A stretch of 10,732 bases of DNA from CAWATZ01 sp963784995 (GCA_963784995.1 CAWATZ010000021.1:1-10732), one strand, 5' to 3'; shown: positions 1-9,005, numbered from the stretch's first letter. The notes: a model not told the origin generated them from the letters alone. Made by a program: numbers and translations.

Positions 1-41
1 GCCTGGCACGATTCATTGCAGTTGCCGAGCGTGGCGGCCTC

Positions 42-2644
42 TCATTTCGATCCCAGCCGCTGCAAGCGAACCTTTGCCTCGGCGGTGATCCGCGCCGCGG
101 CGCTCCTCGGGCCAGCACGTCAAGCAGCTGCCGCGCCTCGGGGCTGCCGATCTGTTCCAGCACGGTGAGGGCCCGCACCGTCAGCACGTGCCTGGGCGAG
201 AAATCGGCCGCCGACTCCAGAAGCGCTTCCAGCCGCTTCCGCACTTCCAGGGTAAGTCCGGGCTCCAGGGCTTTGCGCAGGGCCGGCTCCGCCAGTTCGC
301 CCAGGGCCTCCAGGCGCCGGTAGGCATGGTCGCGGACTTCATACGTTTCGCTGTCCAGGTCAGCGATGAGTGAGCGCACTTGCCTGGGGTACGCCTCGAC
401 CGCCGGCTTGAGATGGTCGCGAATCAGCCGCACGGCGGCTTCAGGGTGAAGGAGGAGCTTGCCTCCGGCCTGGTGGGCGGCACCGGCGTCGGCACTGGCC
501 AGGTCGGTCCACCATTGGAGGAGTTGTTTGGGGCCTGGATTGTCGGCCGGGGCTTGAGCCTTCCTGAACGGCGGCGTCTTCCAGACGAGGATGGTGCGGT
601 CGGCGCTGCCGGTGGCCAGGGTTTTGCCGTCGGGGGCAAAGGCGATGCAATGGACCGGCGCCAGGTGCCCGGACAGCTGGGCCTGCCGTTCTCCCGTTCG
701 CGTGTCCCACAAACTGACGCTGGACCCAGACCAGCCGGCATCGTCAGCCGCGAGAAGTTTGCTGTCGGGAGAGAAGGCCAGCGCCAGCGGCCTGCTGTCC
801 TTGATCGTCAGGATTTCCTTGCTGGAAACGCTCTCCCAGAGCCGGAGGGAAAAGTCATGGGACGTGACTCGAAACGCTCGGGCTGAAAAGCTCTGGGCGC
901 AGGCGAGCAGGGTCCTGTCCGGGGACGTTGTGATCGAGGCGCCGGCAAACTGATAGAGACGGGCACGGTCGGGTCGTCGCATCGGGATCGTCTGGACAAC
1001 CTTCCCTGTGGACAGGTTCCACTGCTGCAACGCGTCGGGCGCCGCTTCCTCGCCCTTCCCTGCGATTTCGCCCACAGTCCAGACTGACAGAGGAGGATCG
1101 CTGATGAGCGGGATGGCAACAGACTCCTGGTTCAGTTCAAAGCGCCGAATCTCTGTTTGCTCCGACCAGTTCCAGGACGCACCCATTCCATTGGCTCCCA
1201 CCATCGTGAGCGTCTTGCAGTCCGCGGAATAGGCGAGGGCGCCGCCACTGCGGGATTCCTCGGTCTTGGCGGGCGGATGCTGCAACCGAGCCAACTGCCG
1301 GCCGGCAACGACATCCCAGACACGCGTTGTGCCATCAGCGCTGGTGGAAGCGACTGTCTTGCCATTGGGAGCGAACACGACCCGGAATACCTCGCCCGAA
1401 TGGCCGGCGAGCCACTGCCGTTCCTTGCCGGTCGCGACATCCCAGAGGCGAACGATTCCATCCTCGCCGGCCGAGGCCAGCAGCTTGCCGTCCGGTGCGA
1501 AAGCCAGGTGATGGACCTCATTCTCATGACCGGTGTAGGGACGGACTTCCTTGCCGGTCGCCACGTCCCAGAGGCGGAGCGAGGGGTCTGACCGCCAGAG
1601 GCCGACAATCAAGGCCAGACGCTTCCCATCGGGGGAGATTCCGGCCAGGCGACAATCCTGCCCCAGTTGAGCGGAAAACTGTCGAATCTCCTTGCCCGTG
1701 GCAGCATCCCACAGAGACAGGACTCGCTTCTCATCAAGGATCACCAGCGCTTTGCTGTCCGGCGTGAAGGCAATCGACGGATTGCGGGCAGCCATGTGGC
1801 AGACGGCCCGGCCGGTTGCAACGGCAAGAACGTGAACGCCGTGATCATCGAACGCAACCAGTTCCCCATTGAAGGCGAAAGCGACTTCAGGATTCGGGCA
1901 GTTCAGTGCGGTCAGTCGTTTTCGCGTGGCGACGTCCCAGACACAAATCGCAGAGGGGAGTCGCTTGTTGTCCCACTCTTGATACTGGCCTCCCGGAGGG
2001 CCGGAAAAGAGTCGCTTGCCATCCGCGCTGAACGTCAGAGCATGGAGACTCACGCCGGAACCGTTGAACGGGGCCAACTCCCGACCGGTCTCGACTTCCC
2101 AGACGCGGATCGGGTTGTCCTCTTTCCATTCCATGCTGCCGGCCGCCAGGCTTTTACCGTCCGGAGAGAAAGTACAGGAGAGAATCTCGTGTTCGCCGCC
2201 GAACGTCCGGAGGAGCTTGCCGGTCCGGGAGTCATACAACAAAACGGACTTGTGGAGGTTCAAAGCCACCGTCCTGTTGTCCGGACTGAAACGCACGTAT
2301 CGCAAAGGCACAGGCGAGGGAGGATTCTCAACGGTGAAGCGTGCGCATTCCTTTCCCGTGGCCGCATCCCAGAGCAGGACAGCCAATCCGTCTCCCTCCT
2401 CCGCAACAACGAGAATCGTCTTGCCATCCGGAGAGAAGGCCAGATCCTTGATGCCCGAGGGATGATAAAACCGCACCGATCCCATGCGGGCGACGGCGTC
2501 GTCCGGGAGCGGGTCGCCATACAGATCCAGCTTTGCCGGCTTGGCGGCGTCTTGGCTGAAGACGGGCGGCGAAACAAGCGCCGCTCCCAGGGCGATCAGG
2601 AGGCAGGAGCAACAACGAATCGCCTGGCCAAAGTGCGAAGTCAC
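42..2644 (-). CDS. Exported WD40-repeat protein with C-terminal helical-repeat tail, copy 1 (3' frameshift)
   Basis: Predicted exported beta-propeller protein; molecular partner unknown. I translated the minus strand directly: the frame from a GTG at 2644 stays open with no stop down to about position 100. The GTG aligns residue for residue with the ATG of the downstream-coordinate paralogue (2680-5290) and has an AAGGAG site 6 nt upstream, which decides the start. The N-terminus is a signal peptide (hydrophobic LLIALGAALVSPPVFSQ). About 10-12 WD-type repeats follow, with endings such as VWEVETG, VWDVATR, LWDAATG and LWDVATG. The last ~165 residues are a charged helical region (LIADLDSETYEVRD, RRLEALGELAEPALRKALE) typical in style of Gemmata-type WD40 proteins. 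One C is missing between 98 and 99 relative to the paralogue. Uncorrected, the frame runs off the window edge. With the base restored it ends at TGA 42-44, giving 867 residues. It is the last gene of the kinase cluster. WD40 identity is secure; the frameshift may be a sequencing error. Confidence 0.87.
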
Positions 2645-2650
2645 GCGCAG

Positions 2651-2656
2651 CTCCTT
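2651..2656 (-). promoter_or_regulatory. Ribosome binding site fixing the GTG start of WD40 copy 1
   Basis: On the minus strand this reads AAGGAG, 6 nt before the GTG at 2644-2642. No ATG start sits nearby in frame, and the GTG aligns with residue 1 of the paralogue, so the site decides the start. It lies in the 35-bp gap after the paralogue's TAA, which fits cotranscription. Confidence 0.75.
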
Positions 2657-2679
2657 CAAAAGGGCAGGTCCTCGGGGCT

Positions 2680-5290
2680 TTACCTGGATGCCAGCCGCTG
2701 CAAGCGAACCTTTGCCTCGGCGGTGATCCGCGCCGCCGGCGCTCCTCGGGCCAGCCCGTCAAGTACCCGTCGCGCCTCGGGGCTGCCGATCTGTTCCAGG
2801 AGGGTGAGGGCCCGCACCGTCAGCACGTGCCGGGGCGAGAGGTCGGTCGTGGATTCCAGCAGCGACTCCAGCCGCTTCCGCACTCCGAGAGGAGGCCCTC
2901 CCTCCAGCGCTCTGCGCAGATCCGGCTCAACCAGTTCACCCAGGGCCTCCAAGCGGCTGCAGGCGTTCTCGCGGGTCTCAAACGTCTCACTGTCCAGATC
3001 GGCAATCCATGCCCGAACTTGCTTGGGGTCCGCGGCGACCATCGGCTTGACGTGATCACGAATGAGCCGCACGGCTTGCTTCGGATGGAGCAGCAGTTTG
3101 CCTCCGGCCTGATGGGCGGCAGCGGCGTCGGCGCCGCCAAGGTGGGTCCACCAGCCGAGCAGCTGCTTGGGAGTCGCGTTGCCGGCGGGGCCTTCCGCCT
3201 TCCGGGCCGGCGTCTTCCAGACCAGGATGGAGTGGTCGGCGCTGCCCGTGGCCAGGGTTTTGCCGTCGGGGGCAAAGGCGATGCAGTGGATCGGCGCCTG
3301 GTGGGCGGACAGCTGGCTTTGCTTTTCGCCGGTCCGCACGTCCCAGAAAGTGAGACTGGAACCAAACCAGGGGCCGCCGTATCGGCCTACCCGGGCGCCG
3401 CCGTCGTCGGCCGCGAGGAGCCTGCCGTCAGGAGAAAAGGCCTGCACTGCACTGAGCCCCCTTGATTCTGAAGACTTCCCTCCCGGAGACACTCTCCCAG
3501 AGCCGCAGTGAAGGGTCGCTGCACGAGATCTGATTCGCCCAGCTTAACAGAATCTGGCTGGAGGCGAACAGAGTGCCGTCGCGGGATGCCGCGACCGAGG
3601 AAACGATAAACCGCGTGTTGTCTTCCCAGACAGCTCTCAAGGGAACGGCACGGATCGACTCGCCCGTGGACAGGTTCTCCAGGTAGAGTGCTTCGGGGGC
3701 CAGTTCCTCGCCTCGCCAGTCGCTCGCAGTCAGGATCGATCGCGGATGCGAGACCATGACCGGAAAAATGGAACTCTTGTGAGCAAGCATCAGGCGTTGA
3801 AGCTCCTTGTTGTCCCTCCAGTTCCAGGACGCAACCATGCCGTTCGTCCCCGCGGCGGTGAGGGTCTTGCCGTCGATAGAAAAGGCGAGCGAACCGCTGC
3901 CGTTGGGCCACCCGGCCTTACCGGGCGGATGCTGCAACCGTGCGAGCTGCCGGCCGGTGGCAACGTCCCAGACCCGTGTCGTGCCGTCGGCACTGGTGGA
4001 AGCCAGCGTCTGGCCGTCCGGAGCGAACGCCACCGCGAACACTGCAGCCGTATGGCCGGCGAGCCGATGTCGCTCCTTGCCGGTCGCGGCATCCCAGATG
4101 CGAACGGTCCTGTCCTCGCCAGCCGAGGCCAGCAGTTTGCCGTCCGGAGCATAGGCCAGGTGGCGGACCACGTCCTCGTGGCCGGCGTAGGGACGGACTT
4201 CCTTTCCGGTAGCGACATCCCAGAGGCGGATCCAGCCATTCTGCTGCCAGTGGCCGCTGATCAGGGCCAGACGCTGACCGTCCGGGGAGAGGCCGGCAAA
4301 GCGAGAGTGCAGCCCCACGTGTCCCGAATAGCGGCGGATCTCCTTGCCCGTGGCGGCGTCCCACAGTGACAGGATACGCTCCTTGTCGAACACCGCCACG
4401 GCCTTGCTGTCGGGCGTGATGGCAATGGGCGCACCCTTGGCCGGGATGCGGCAAATTGTCTGTCCCGAGGGAACGGCGACGACGCGAACCCCAATACTGT
4501 CGAACGCGATGAACTCCCCGTTGGGAGCAAAGGCGACCTCGTTCCCGACGCACCCGACCTCGGCGAGCTTCTTCCTGGTCGCCACGTCCCAGACACAAAT
4601 CGCGTGGCAATCCTTATCGCGCGTTTCATACTGCCCTCCGAGCGGGCCAGAACACAGCCGCTTGCCATCGGCGCTGAACGCCAGGTCTCGGAGGCTCGCG
4701 CCGTAACCGGCGAATGGAGCCAGCTCTCGGCCGGTTTCGACTTCCCAGACGCGGATCGGGTTGTCCTCTTTCCTTTCCATGCTGCCCACAGCCAGGACCT
4801 TGCCGTCGGGAGAGAACGCACAGGAGAGGATTTCGTGTTCGCCGCCGAACGTCCGGAGGAGCTTGCCGGACTGGACGTTGTACAGATCCACGCAGCGACT
4901 GAAGTTCAAAGCCACGGTGTGGCCATCCGGACTGAAGCGCATGCTGCGCAAGAAACCCTGAGAAGAGTCACGAGTGATCGGGAAGCGCAGGAGTTCCTTT
5001 CCCGTGTCCCGGTCCAAGAGTCGGGCCAGTCGCTTTTTACCTTCATCCCCGGCAACGAGGATGGTTTTGCTGTCAGGAGAGAAGGCCAGGTCAATGATTT
5101 CGGAGGGCTGATGAAACCGCACCGACCCCATGCGAGCGACGGCGCCGATCGGGAGCGGGTCGCCGTACAGATCCAGCTTTGCCGGCCTGGCGGGGTCTTG
5201 ACCGAAAACGGGAGGCGAAGCAAGCGCCGCTCCCAGCGTGACCAGGATGCACGAGCAACGCCAGAAGGCACGGCCCAGGGAGGGATTCAT
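2680..5290 (-). CDS. Exported WD40-repeat protein with C-terminal helical-repeat tail, copy 2 (internal frameshift)
   Basis: Predicted exported double beta-propeller protein. The ATG at 5290 has an AAAGGA site 7 nt upstream; an in-frame GTG at 5308 is less well placed. Residues 1-31 form a signal peptide (ILVTLGAALASPPVFGQ, likely cleavage near FG/QD). WD-repeat ends are visible near residues 136, 181, 233, 308, 355, 397, 439, 487, 596, 648 and 689, so probably two propellers of six or seven blades. The C-terminal ~170 residues are charged and helical (PKQVRAWIADLDSE, RLEALGELVEPDLRRALE). One frame covers residues 1-611 and ends at a TGA at 3430-3428. Another frame resumes the homology without a gap down to TAA 2682-2680. 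The switch coincides with a run of five C at 3457-3461; with four, the protein reads FRIKGLSAVQAFSPDG and totals 869 residues, colinear with copy 1. It lies 57 bp after the kinase gene, so it is probably in the same operon. Partner and ligand are unknown. Confidence 0.9.
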
Positions 5291-5297
5291 CTGCAAG

Positions 5298-5303
5298 TCC
5301 TTT
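5298..5303 (-). promoter_or_regulatory. Ribosome binding site fixing the ATG start of WD40 copy 2
   Basis: On the minus strand this reads AAAGGA, 7 nt before the ATG at 5290-5288. It favours that ATG over the in-frame GTG at 5308, which lies upstream of the site. It also matches the start used by copy 1. Confidence 0.7.
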
Positions 5304-5347
5304 CGCACGGCCCCACGAACAGAGAAAAACAGGGTGGCAAGAAACAG

Positions 5348-8300
5348 CTATTTGCCTTTGCCCACCGCACCCGGCTTCCAGGCCGGCCGGGCCAGCTTCT
5401 TGTCGGCGTCGAAGATTTCCTTCGGGTCGCTGCTGCCATCCGCGTTGATCAGGTAAAGGGTTTCGTCTTCGTGGACAAAGGCGATCTGCTTGCCGTCCGG
5501 CGACCAGGCGGGAGACCGGTTCGAGCCGCCCAGTCTGGTCAATTGGGTCCGGTTCGAGCCGTCCCGCCCAATGACAAAGACCTCATACCCCCTGGCAACA
5601 GCCTCAACGCAGGCGATCCGCTTGCCGTCCGGCGACCAGGCCGGCTCCAGCCTGAGAGTGTTGGGATTGTCCTCGTGGGTGAGTTCCTTGACGTTCTTGC
5701 CGTCCGCATCCATGACGTACAGGCGCGTGCCCTTGTGGCCGTTCCGCAGAGAGGCAAAGGCGATCTGCTTGCCGTCGGGCGACCACGCCGGGCAGGTATC
5801 CGAGGCCGTGCTGGGTGTGACTTTGAGTGGCCTGGTGCCATCGGCCTTCATGATCCAGATACTGCACTTCCCATTAACGTCCGAATAGTAGGCAATCCTG
5901 TCGTCCACACTCCAAACGGGAGCAAAGTGGGTGGCCGTATCCTTGGTCAGCTGTTTCGCTTTCTTGTCCGCGACATTCTCCACCAGGACGTGGTAGTTCA
6001 CCTCCGCGGATTCAATGGTGCCGAGGCCGGGAATGGTCCGGCGGCTGATCGTGCTGACCGCCGTGGAGAAAACAATCCGCTTGCCGTCCGGCGACCAGGC
6101 GGGATCGGGTTGCGGATCAGGCGTCGAAGTGGTCGGAGTGCGAACAACGCCAAGGATCACTGGCTTGCGGTTGGCCACAACGGTCGTCAGCTTGACCGGG
6201 TCGCTGCCGTCCGCGTTCAGCAGGAACAGGTCGTAGTTGCTGGCATTGAAGTTTTGCACCGACGCCAGCAGTTTGAACGGTCCCGGCACGGGAGGCAAGG
6301 TCACGCGCCGGGTGGCGTTGGGTCCTGGCCGGACGGCGAACCTGTCCCGCACCAGAACGGTGCCCTGCCGGCTCAGCTCCAGATTGTGCTCGCCGACGGT
6401 CAATTCGAGAGGAGCGCCCCATTTCTGAGCGACGCCATCCACCTTCAGTTCCAGGCCGGCAGCCAGTTCGCTCGGCTGCAGGCGGATCGAGCCGAAGGCC
6501 GGGAGCTTGTCGCCAGGGAACGGACTCGGTTTCCAGGCCAGCCGGCCAAGGGGCCCCTTGAGGACTTTCTTCAGCCCACTGCCGTCCTCGTTGATGAGGT
6601 AGAGGGTCTTCCGATCGTGGACGAAGGCGATTTGCTTCCCGTCCGGCGACCATCCCGGAAACCAATTGATGCCGCCCACCCTGGTCACCTGTTTGCGGTT
6701 GTTGCCGTCCCTGTCGATGACCCAGATCTCCGAAAAGCCACCAACGCCAAGGGTGTACGCAATCCGCTTGCCGTCCGGCGACCAGGCCAGCCCGCCACCC
6801 ATGTTCAGGTTGTCCGCAGGCGCGATTCCCCGGACGTTCTTGCCGTCCGCGTCCATGACGTACAGATGACAGCGATTGTCGCCGGCCCGGATGGACGTGA
6901 AGGCAATGCTCTTGCCGTCCGGCGACCAGGCCGCGTCGTTATCGTGCGCGCCGTCGGCAGTCAGTTTGGTCTGGTTGGTGCCATCGGCGTTCATGACCCA
7001 GGCGACCCAGCCGCCCTGTTCCAGCACGCTGTAGAGGATCTTGCCATTCACGCCCCAGGAGGGATTGCTGTGCCGGCTGGTGCCGTTGGTAAGCTGCCTA
7101 ACGTTCCGGCCGTCGGCATCCATGACACAGATCTGGGCGGGTTTGGCATTGGTGCCATCGCGGGACGAGGCAAACACAATCTGTTTGCCGTCGGGCGACC
7201 AGGCCGGTTCGCTGGACGCAAACGGGTTATCGGTCACGGCAACCGGCTCCCCGCCGTCCGGCTCAATCAGATAGATCTGGGGATTCCGCTCCACGAGCAG
7301 CTTGGGGGTTTCTGGACTGACCTGGGGCGGCGGTGCGCTCACGAGGAGCTTCACCAGCTTCACCCGATGGGGCTGGTTTGAGCCGGCCTGGACAGTGAAC
7401 TTCTCCCGAAGCGGCGCGTAGCCCTGGCCGGTCACCTCCAGGGTATGCTCCCCCACAGACAACCGGCTTGCGGTTCCCCACTGGTGGCCGGGTTTGCCGT
7501 CCACCTGGATTTGCACGTCCGGGGCGGGTTCGCTCGGCTCGAACTGGATGGTGCCGAATTCCGCAGCGGGGGGCGTGGGCCCGGGAGGCTTTGGGGCGGT
7601 AGCGGGGTCAGGGAGTGTCGGGGTTGGCGCCGCGGCGTGCTGTGTGGCGGGAGCTTTCTTGAAGGAGACCAGGAGCAGCACACTCAGCAGCACGACCGCC
7701 ACCGTGCCGACGCCGCCCGCGATCCACGCCCACAGTGGCACGCCGTGCCGGCCTTTCGTTTTGCGGCGTGGGCGCGACGTTTTTCGGAGCGTTTTTGTGG
7801 TCGTGCTTTTGGCGGCTGGCTGGGCGGCGGGGCGTGTATCCTCCGTGGCCCGGACGGCGTCGGCCGGCTTCAGCGTCTCCGCCGCGCTGGGCTCGACTGT
7901 CCGCGTCGCGGAGCCCGGCGCGGGCCGGGGCGCCAGGGTGGCTGTGGCTGCCGATTCGGTCGCCTGGGGTTTGCCGCGCAGGTAGTCTTGCAGTGCCGCC
8001 GCCAGCTCAGTCATCGAGACATAGCGGTCCGGGACCTTCTTGGCCATCGCCTTCAGGCAGATCGCATCCAGTTCGGGGTCCAGCTCCGGGCGAAACCGGG
8101 AGGGCGGCGGCGGCTCGTCGAGGAGCACTTGCGACAGCATGGCCATCGCATCGCCGACGAACGGCAGCCGGCCGGCGAGCAATTCATAGAGGATCACGCC
8201 GAGGCTGTAGATGTCACAGCCCGGCCCCATCAGGTTGACGTCGCCGCTGATTTGCTCGGGCGGCATGTACGCGGGCGTCCCCATCATGGTGCCCGTCTTT

Positions 8301-8821
8301 GTCAGGCGCTCGTCGCCTGGACGAGAGCGGCGGGCCAGGCCGAAGTCCATGACGATCGGCTCGCTGCGCTTGTCGATCATGACGTTGCCCGGCTTCAGAT
8401 CGCGATGAATCACGCCGCGCTTGTGGGCTTCGGCCAGCGCCAGGGCCAGCTTGCGCACCAGCAGGACGCTCTGCCGTGGCGGCAACGGCCTGGCGGCGAT
8501 GAACGCGGCCAGGGGTTTGCCGTCGATGTAGCCCATGGTCAGATAGGGCGCGCCGTCGATCGCGCCGACGTCGTACAGGGGACAGACGTTGGGGTGCAGG
8601 ATCGTCGCCGCCGCCCGGGCCTCGCGCTGGAAGCGTTCCAGGACCTCCGGCCCCTCGTTGCCGTTCAAGGTCGGAATCTTGAGGGCCACGGGCCGGTCGA
8701 GCTGCGTATCCTGGGCGAGATAAACCGCCCCCATGCCGCCCTGGCCGAGTAATTTCACGACCCGGTAGCGGCCGAAGTCCGTCGGGAGGGCCTCGAACTG
8801 TTGCAAGGTGACCTGGCGCAT
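5348..8821 (-). CDS. Transmembrane Hanks-type Ser/Thr protein kinase with two PEGA-like/PD40-propeller sensor modules
   Basis: Predicted Ser/Thr kinase spanning the inner membrane. The ATG at 8821 has GGAG 8 nt upstream; an in-frame TTG at 8863 is less likely. Kinase domain, about residues 18-283: glycine loop GQGGMG 26-31, VALK with lysine 48, alpha-C glutamate 67, HRDLKPGN 139-146, DFG 159-161, activation loop TKTGTMMGTPAYMPPE ending in PPE 187-189. All catalytic residues are present. A Pro/Ala/Thr-rich linker (~285-350) and a basic stretch precede one membrane helix (~363-387). The extracytoplasmic half is a duplicated module: PEGA-like beta domain (~423-490, VGEHTLEVTGQGYAP) plus TolB-like propeller (~505-765), then a second PEGA-like domain (~777-842, VGEHNLELSRQG) plus propeller (~848-1150). 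The propellers carry repeated WSPDGKQIAF-type motifs at about 541, 632, 680, 724, 909, 1013, 1062 and 1106. The 1157-residue reading frame is intact. It is first in the minus-strand cluster. Substrate and sensed ligand are unknown. Confidence 0.95.
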   Translation of the reverse strand: MRQVTLQQFEALPTDFGRYRVVKLLGQGGMGAVYLAQDTQLDRPVALKIPTLNGNEGPEVLERFQREARAAATILHPNVCPLYDVGAIDGAPYLTMGYIDGKPLAAFIAARPLPPRQSVLLVRKLALALAEAHKRGVIHRDLKPGNVMIDKRSEPIVMDFGLARRSRPGDERLTKTGTMMGTPAYMPPEQISGDVNLMGPGCDIYSLGVILYELLAGRLPFVGDAMAMLSQVLLDEPPPPSRFRPELDPELDAICLKAMAKKVPDRYVSMTELAAALQDYLRGKPQATESAATATLAPRPAPGSATRTVEPSAAETLKPADAVRATEDTRPAAQPAAKSTTTKTLRKTSRPRRKTKGRHGVPLWAWIAGGVGTVAVVLLSVLLLVSFKKAPATQHAAAPTPTLPDPATAPKPPGPTPPAAEFGTIQFEPSEPAPDVQIQVDGKPGHQWGTASRLSVGEHTLEVTGQGYAPLREKFTVQAGSNQPHRVKLVKLLVSAPPPQVSPETPKLLVERNPQIYLIEPDGGEPVAVTDNPFASSEPAWSPDGKQIVFASSRDGTNAKPAQICVMDADGRNVRQLTNGTSRHSNPSWGVNGKILYSVLEQGGWVAWVMNADGTNQTKLTADGAHDNDAAWSPDGKSIAFTSIRAGDNRCHLYVMDADGKNVRGIAPADNLNMGGGLAWSPDGKRIAYTLGVGGFSEIWVIDRDGNNRKQVTRVGGINWFPGWSPDGKQIAFVHDRKTLYLINEDGSGLKKVLKGPLGRLAWKPSPFPGDKLPAFGSIRLQPSELAAGLELKVDGVAQKWGAPLELTVGEHNLELSRQGTVLVRDRFAVRPGPNATRRVTLPPVPGPFKLLASVQNFNASNYDLFLLNADGSDPVKLTTVVANRKPVILGVVRTPTTSTPDPQPDPAWSPDGKRIVFSTAVSTISRRTIPGLGTIESAEVNYHVLVENVADKKAKQLTKDTATHFAPVWSVDDRIAYYSDVNGKCSIWIMKADGTRPLKVTPSTASDTCPAWSPDGKQIAFASLRNGHKGTRLYVMDADGKNVKELTHEDNPNTLRLEPAWSPDGKRIACVEAVARGYEVFVIGRDGSNRTQLTRLGGSNRSPAWSPDGKQIAFVHEDETLYLINADGSSDPKEIFDADKKLARPAWKPGAVGKGK

Positions 8822-8829
8822 CAGCCAAT

Positions 8830-8833
8830 CTCC
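8830..8833 (-). promoter_or_regulatory. Ribosome binding site fixing the kinase start
   Basis: On the minus strand this is GGAG inside TTGGAGA, 8 nt before the ATG at 8821-8819. It supports that ATG over the upstream TTG at 8863, which would add 14 residues that look unlike a kinase N-terminus. Confidence 0.65.
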
Positions 8834-8883
8834 AACGAAGCCATCGGGAACAGCCGAACGCAATGGAATTCGATCCGAGGGGC

Positions 8884-8913
8884 ATTTTACTCCCTGCCGG
8901 TCCCACTCCGCAA
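8884..8913 (-). promoter_or_regulatory. Candidate sigma70-like promoter of the kinase-WD40 cluster
   Basis: On the minus strand TTGCGG (8913-8908) and TAAAAT (8889-8884) are separated by 18 nt. A start about 7 nt past the -10 would give a leader of roughly 55 nt before the kinase ATG at 8821. It is the best-looking pair in the 130 bp between the kinase start and the palindrome at 8952-9005. This is a visual match to the general bacterial consensus, so confidence is modest. Confidence 0.4.
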
Positions 8914-8951
8914 CGACCTCGCGGAACTTTTTCCCAGGCGACCCCGCAAAG

Positions 8952-9005
8952 AGTAGCCATCACGCTCCGCGTGATGCAGTCATCACGCGGAGCGTGATGG
9001 CTACT
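8952..9005. repeat. REP-like inverted pair: perfect 25-bp palindrome arms with a 4-nt loop
   Basis: Bases 8952-8976 and 8981-9005 are perfect reverse complements, separated by CAGT. Each arm also holds its own hairpin: CATCACGC, a 3-nt loop (TCC on the left, GGA on the right), GCGTGATG. The element can therefore fold as one long hairpin or cruciform, or as two small hairpins, like a pair of inverted REP units. It lies between the divergent kinase and esterase starts, upstream of both, so a terminator role is unlikely. From memory, planctomycete genomes carry many copies of a similar ATCACGC/GCGTGAT palindrome in intergenic DNA; I could not check this. It could also be a miniature mobile element, although no target-site duplication is obvious. 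Confidence 0.85.

Noticed and set aside
3428..3492. Programmed ribosomal frameshifting in WD40 copy 2
   Set aside because: There is no slippery heptamer or obvious stimulatory structure, copy 1 is colinear without a shift here, and similar indels affect other genes in the window.
5489..6930. Regularly recurring 20-base words resembling a CRISPR array or direct repeats
   Set aside because: They fall in frame at the same motif of propeller blades with irregular, coding spacers, so they are protein repeats.
4604..7381. A 925-residue open frame on the plus strand, plus others at 1667-3055 and 7445-8752
   Set aside because: They lie antisense to the WD40 and kinase genes. Their proteins are rich in the Arg/Gly/Pro repeats expected from reading GC-rich codons backwards, and they mirror the PD40 repeats as LAVRRPG. 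Open antisense frames are common at high GC.
8952..9005. The inverted repeat as a transcription terminator
   Set aside because: It lies upstream of both flanking genes, so nothing needs terminating there; the T-rich tail on the plus strand is interrupted by C.
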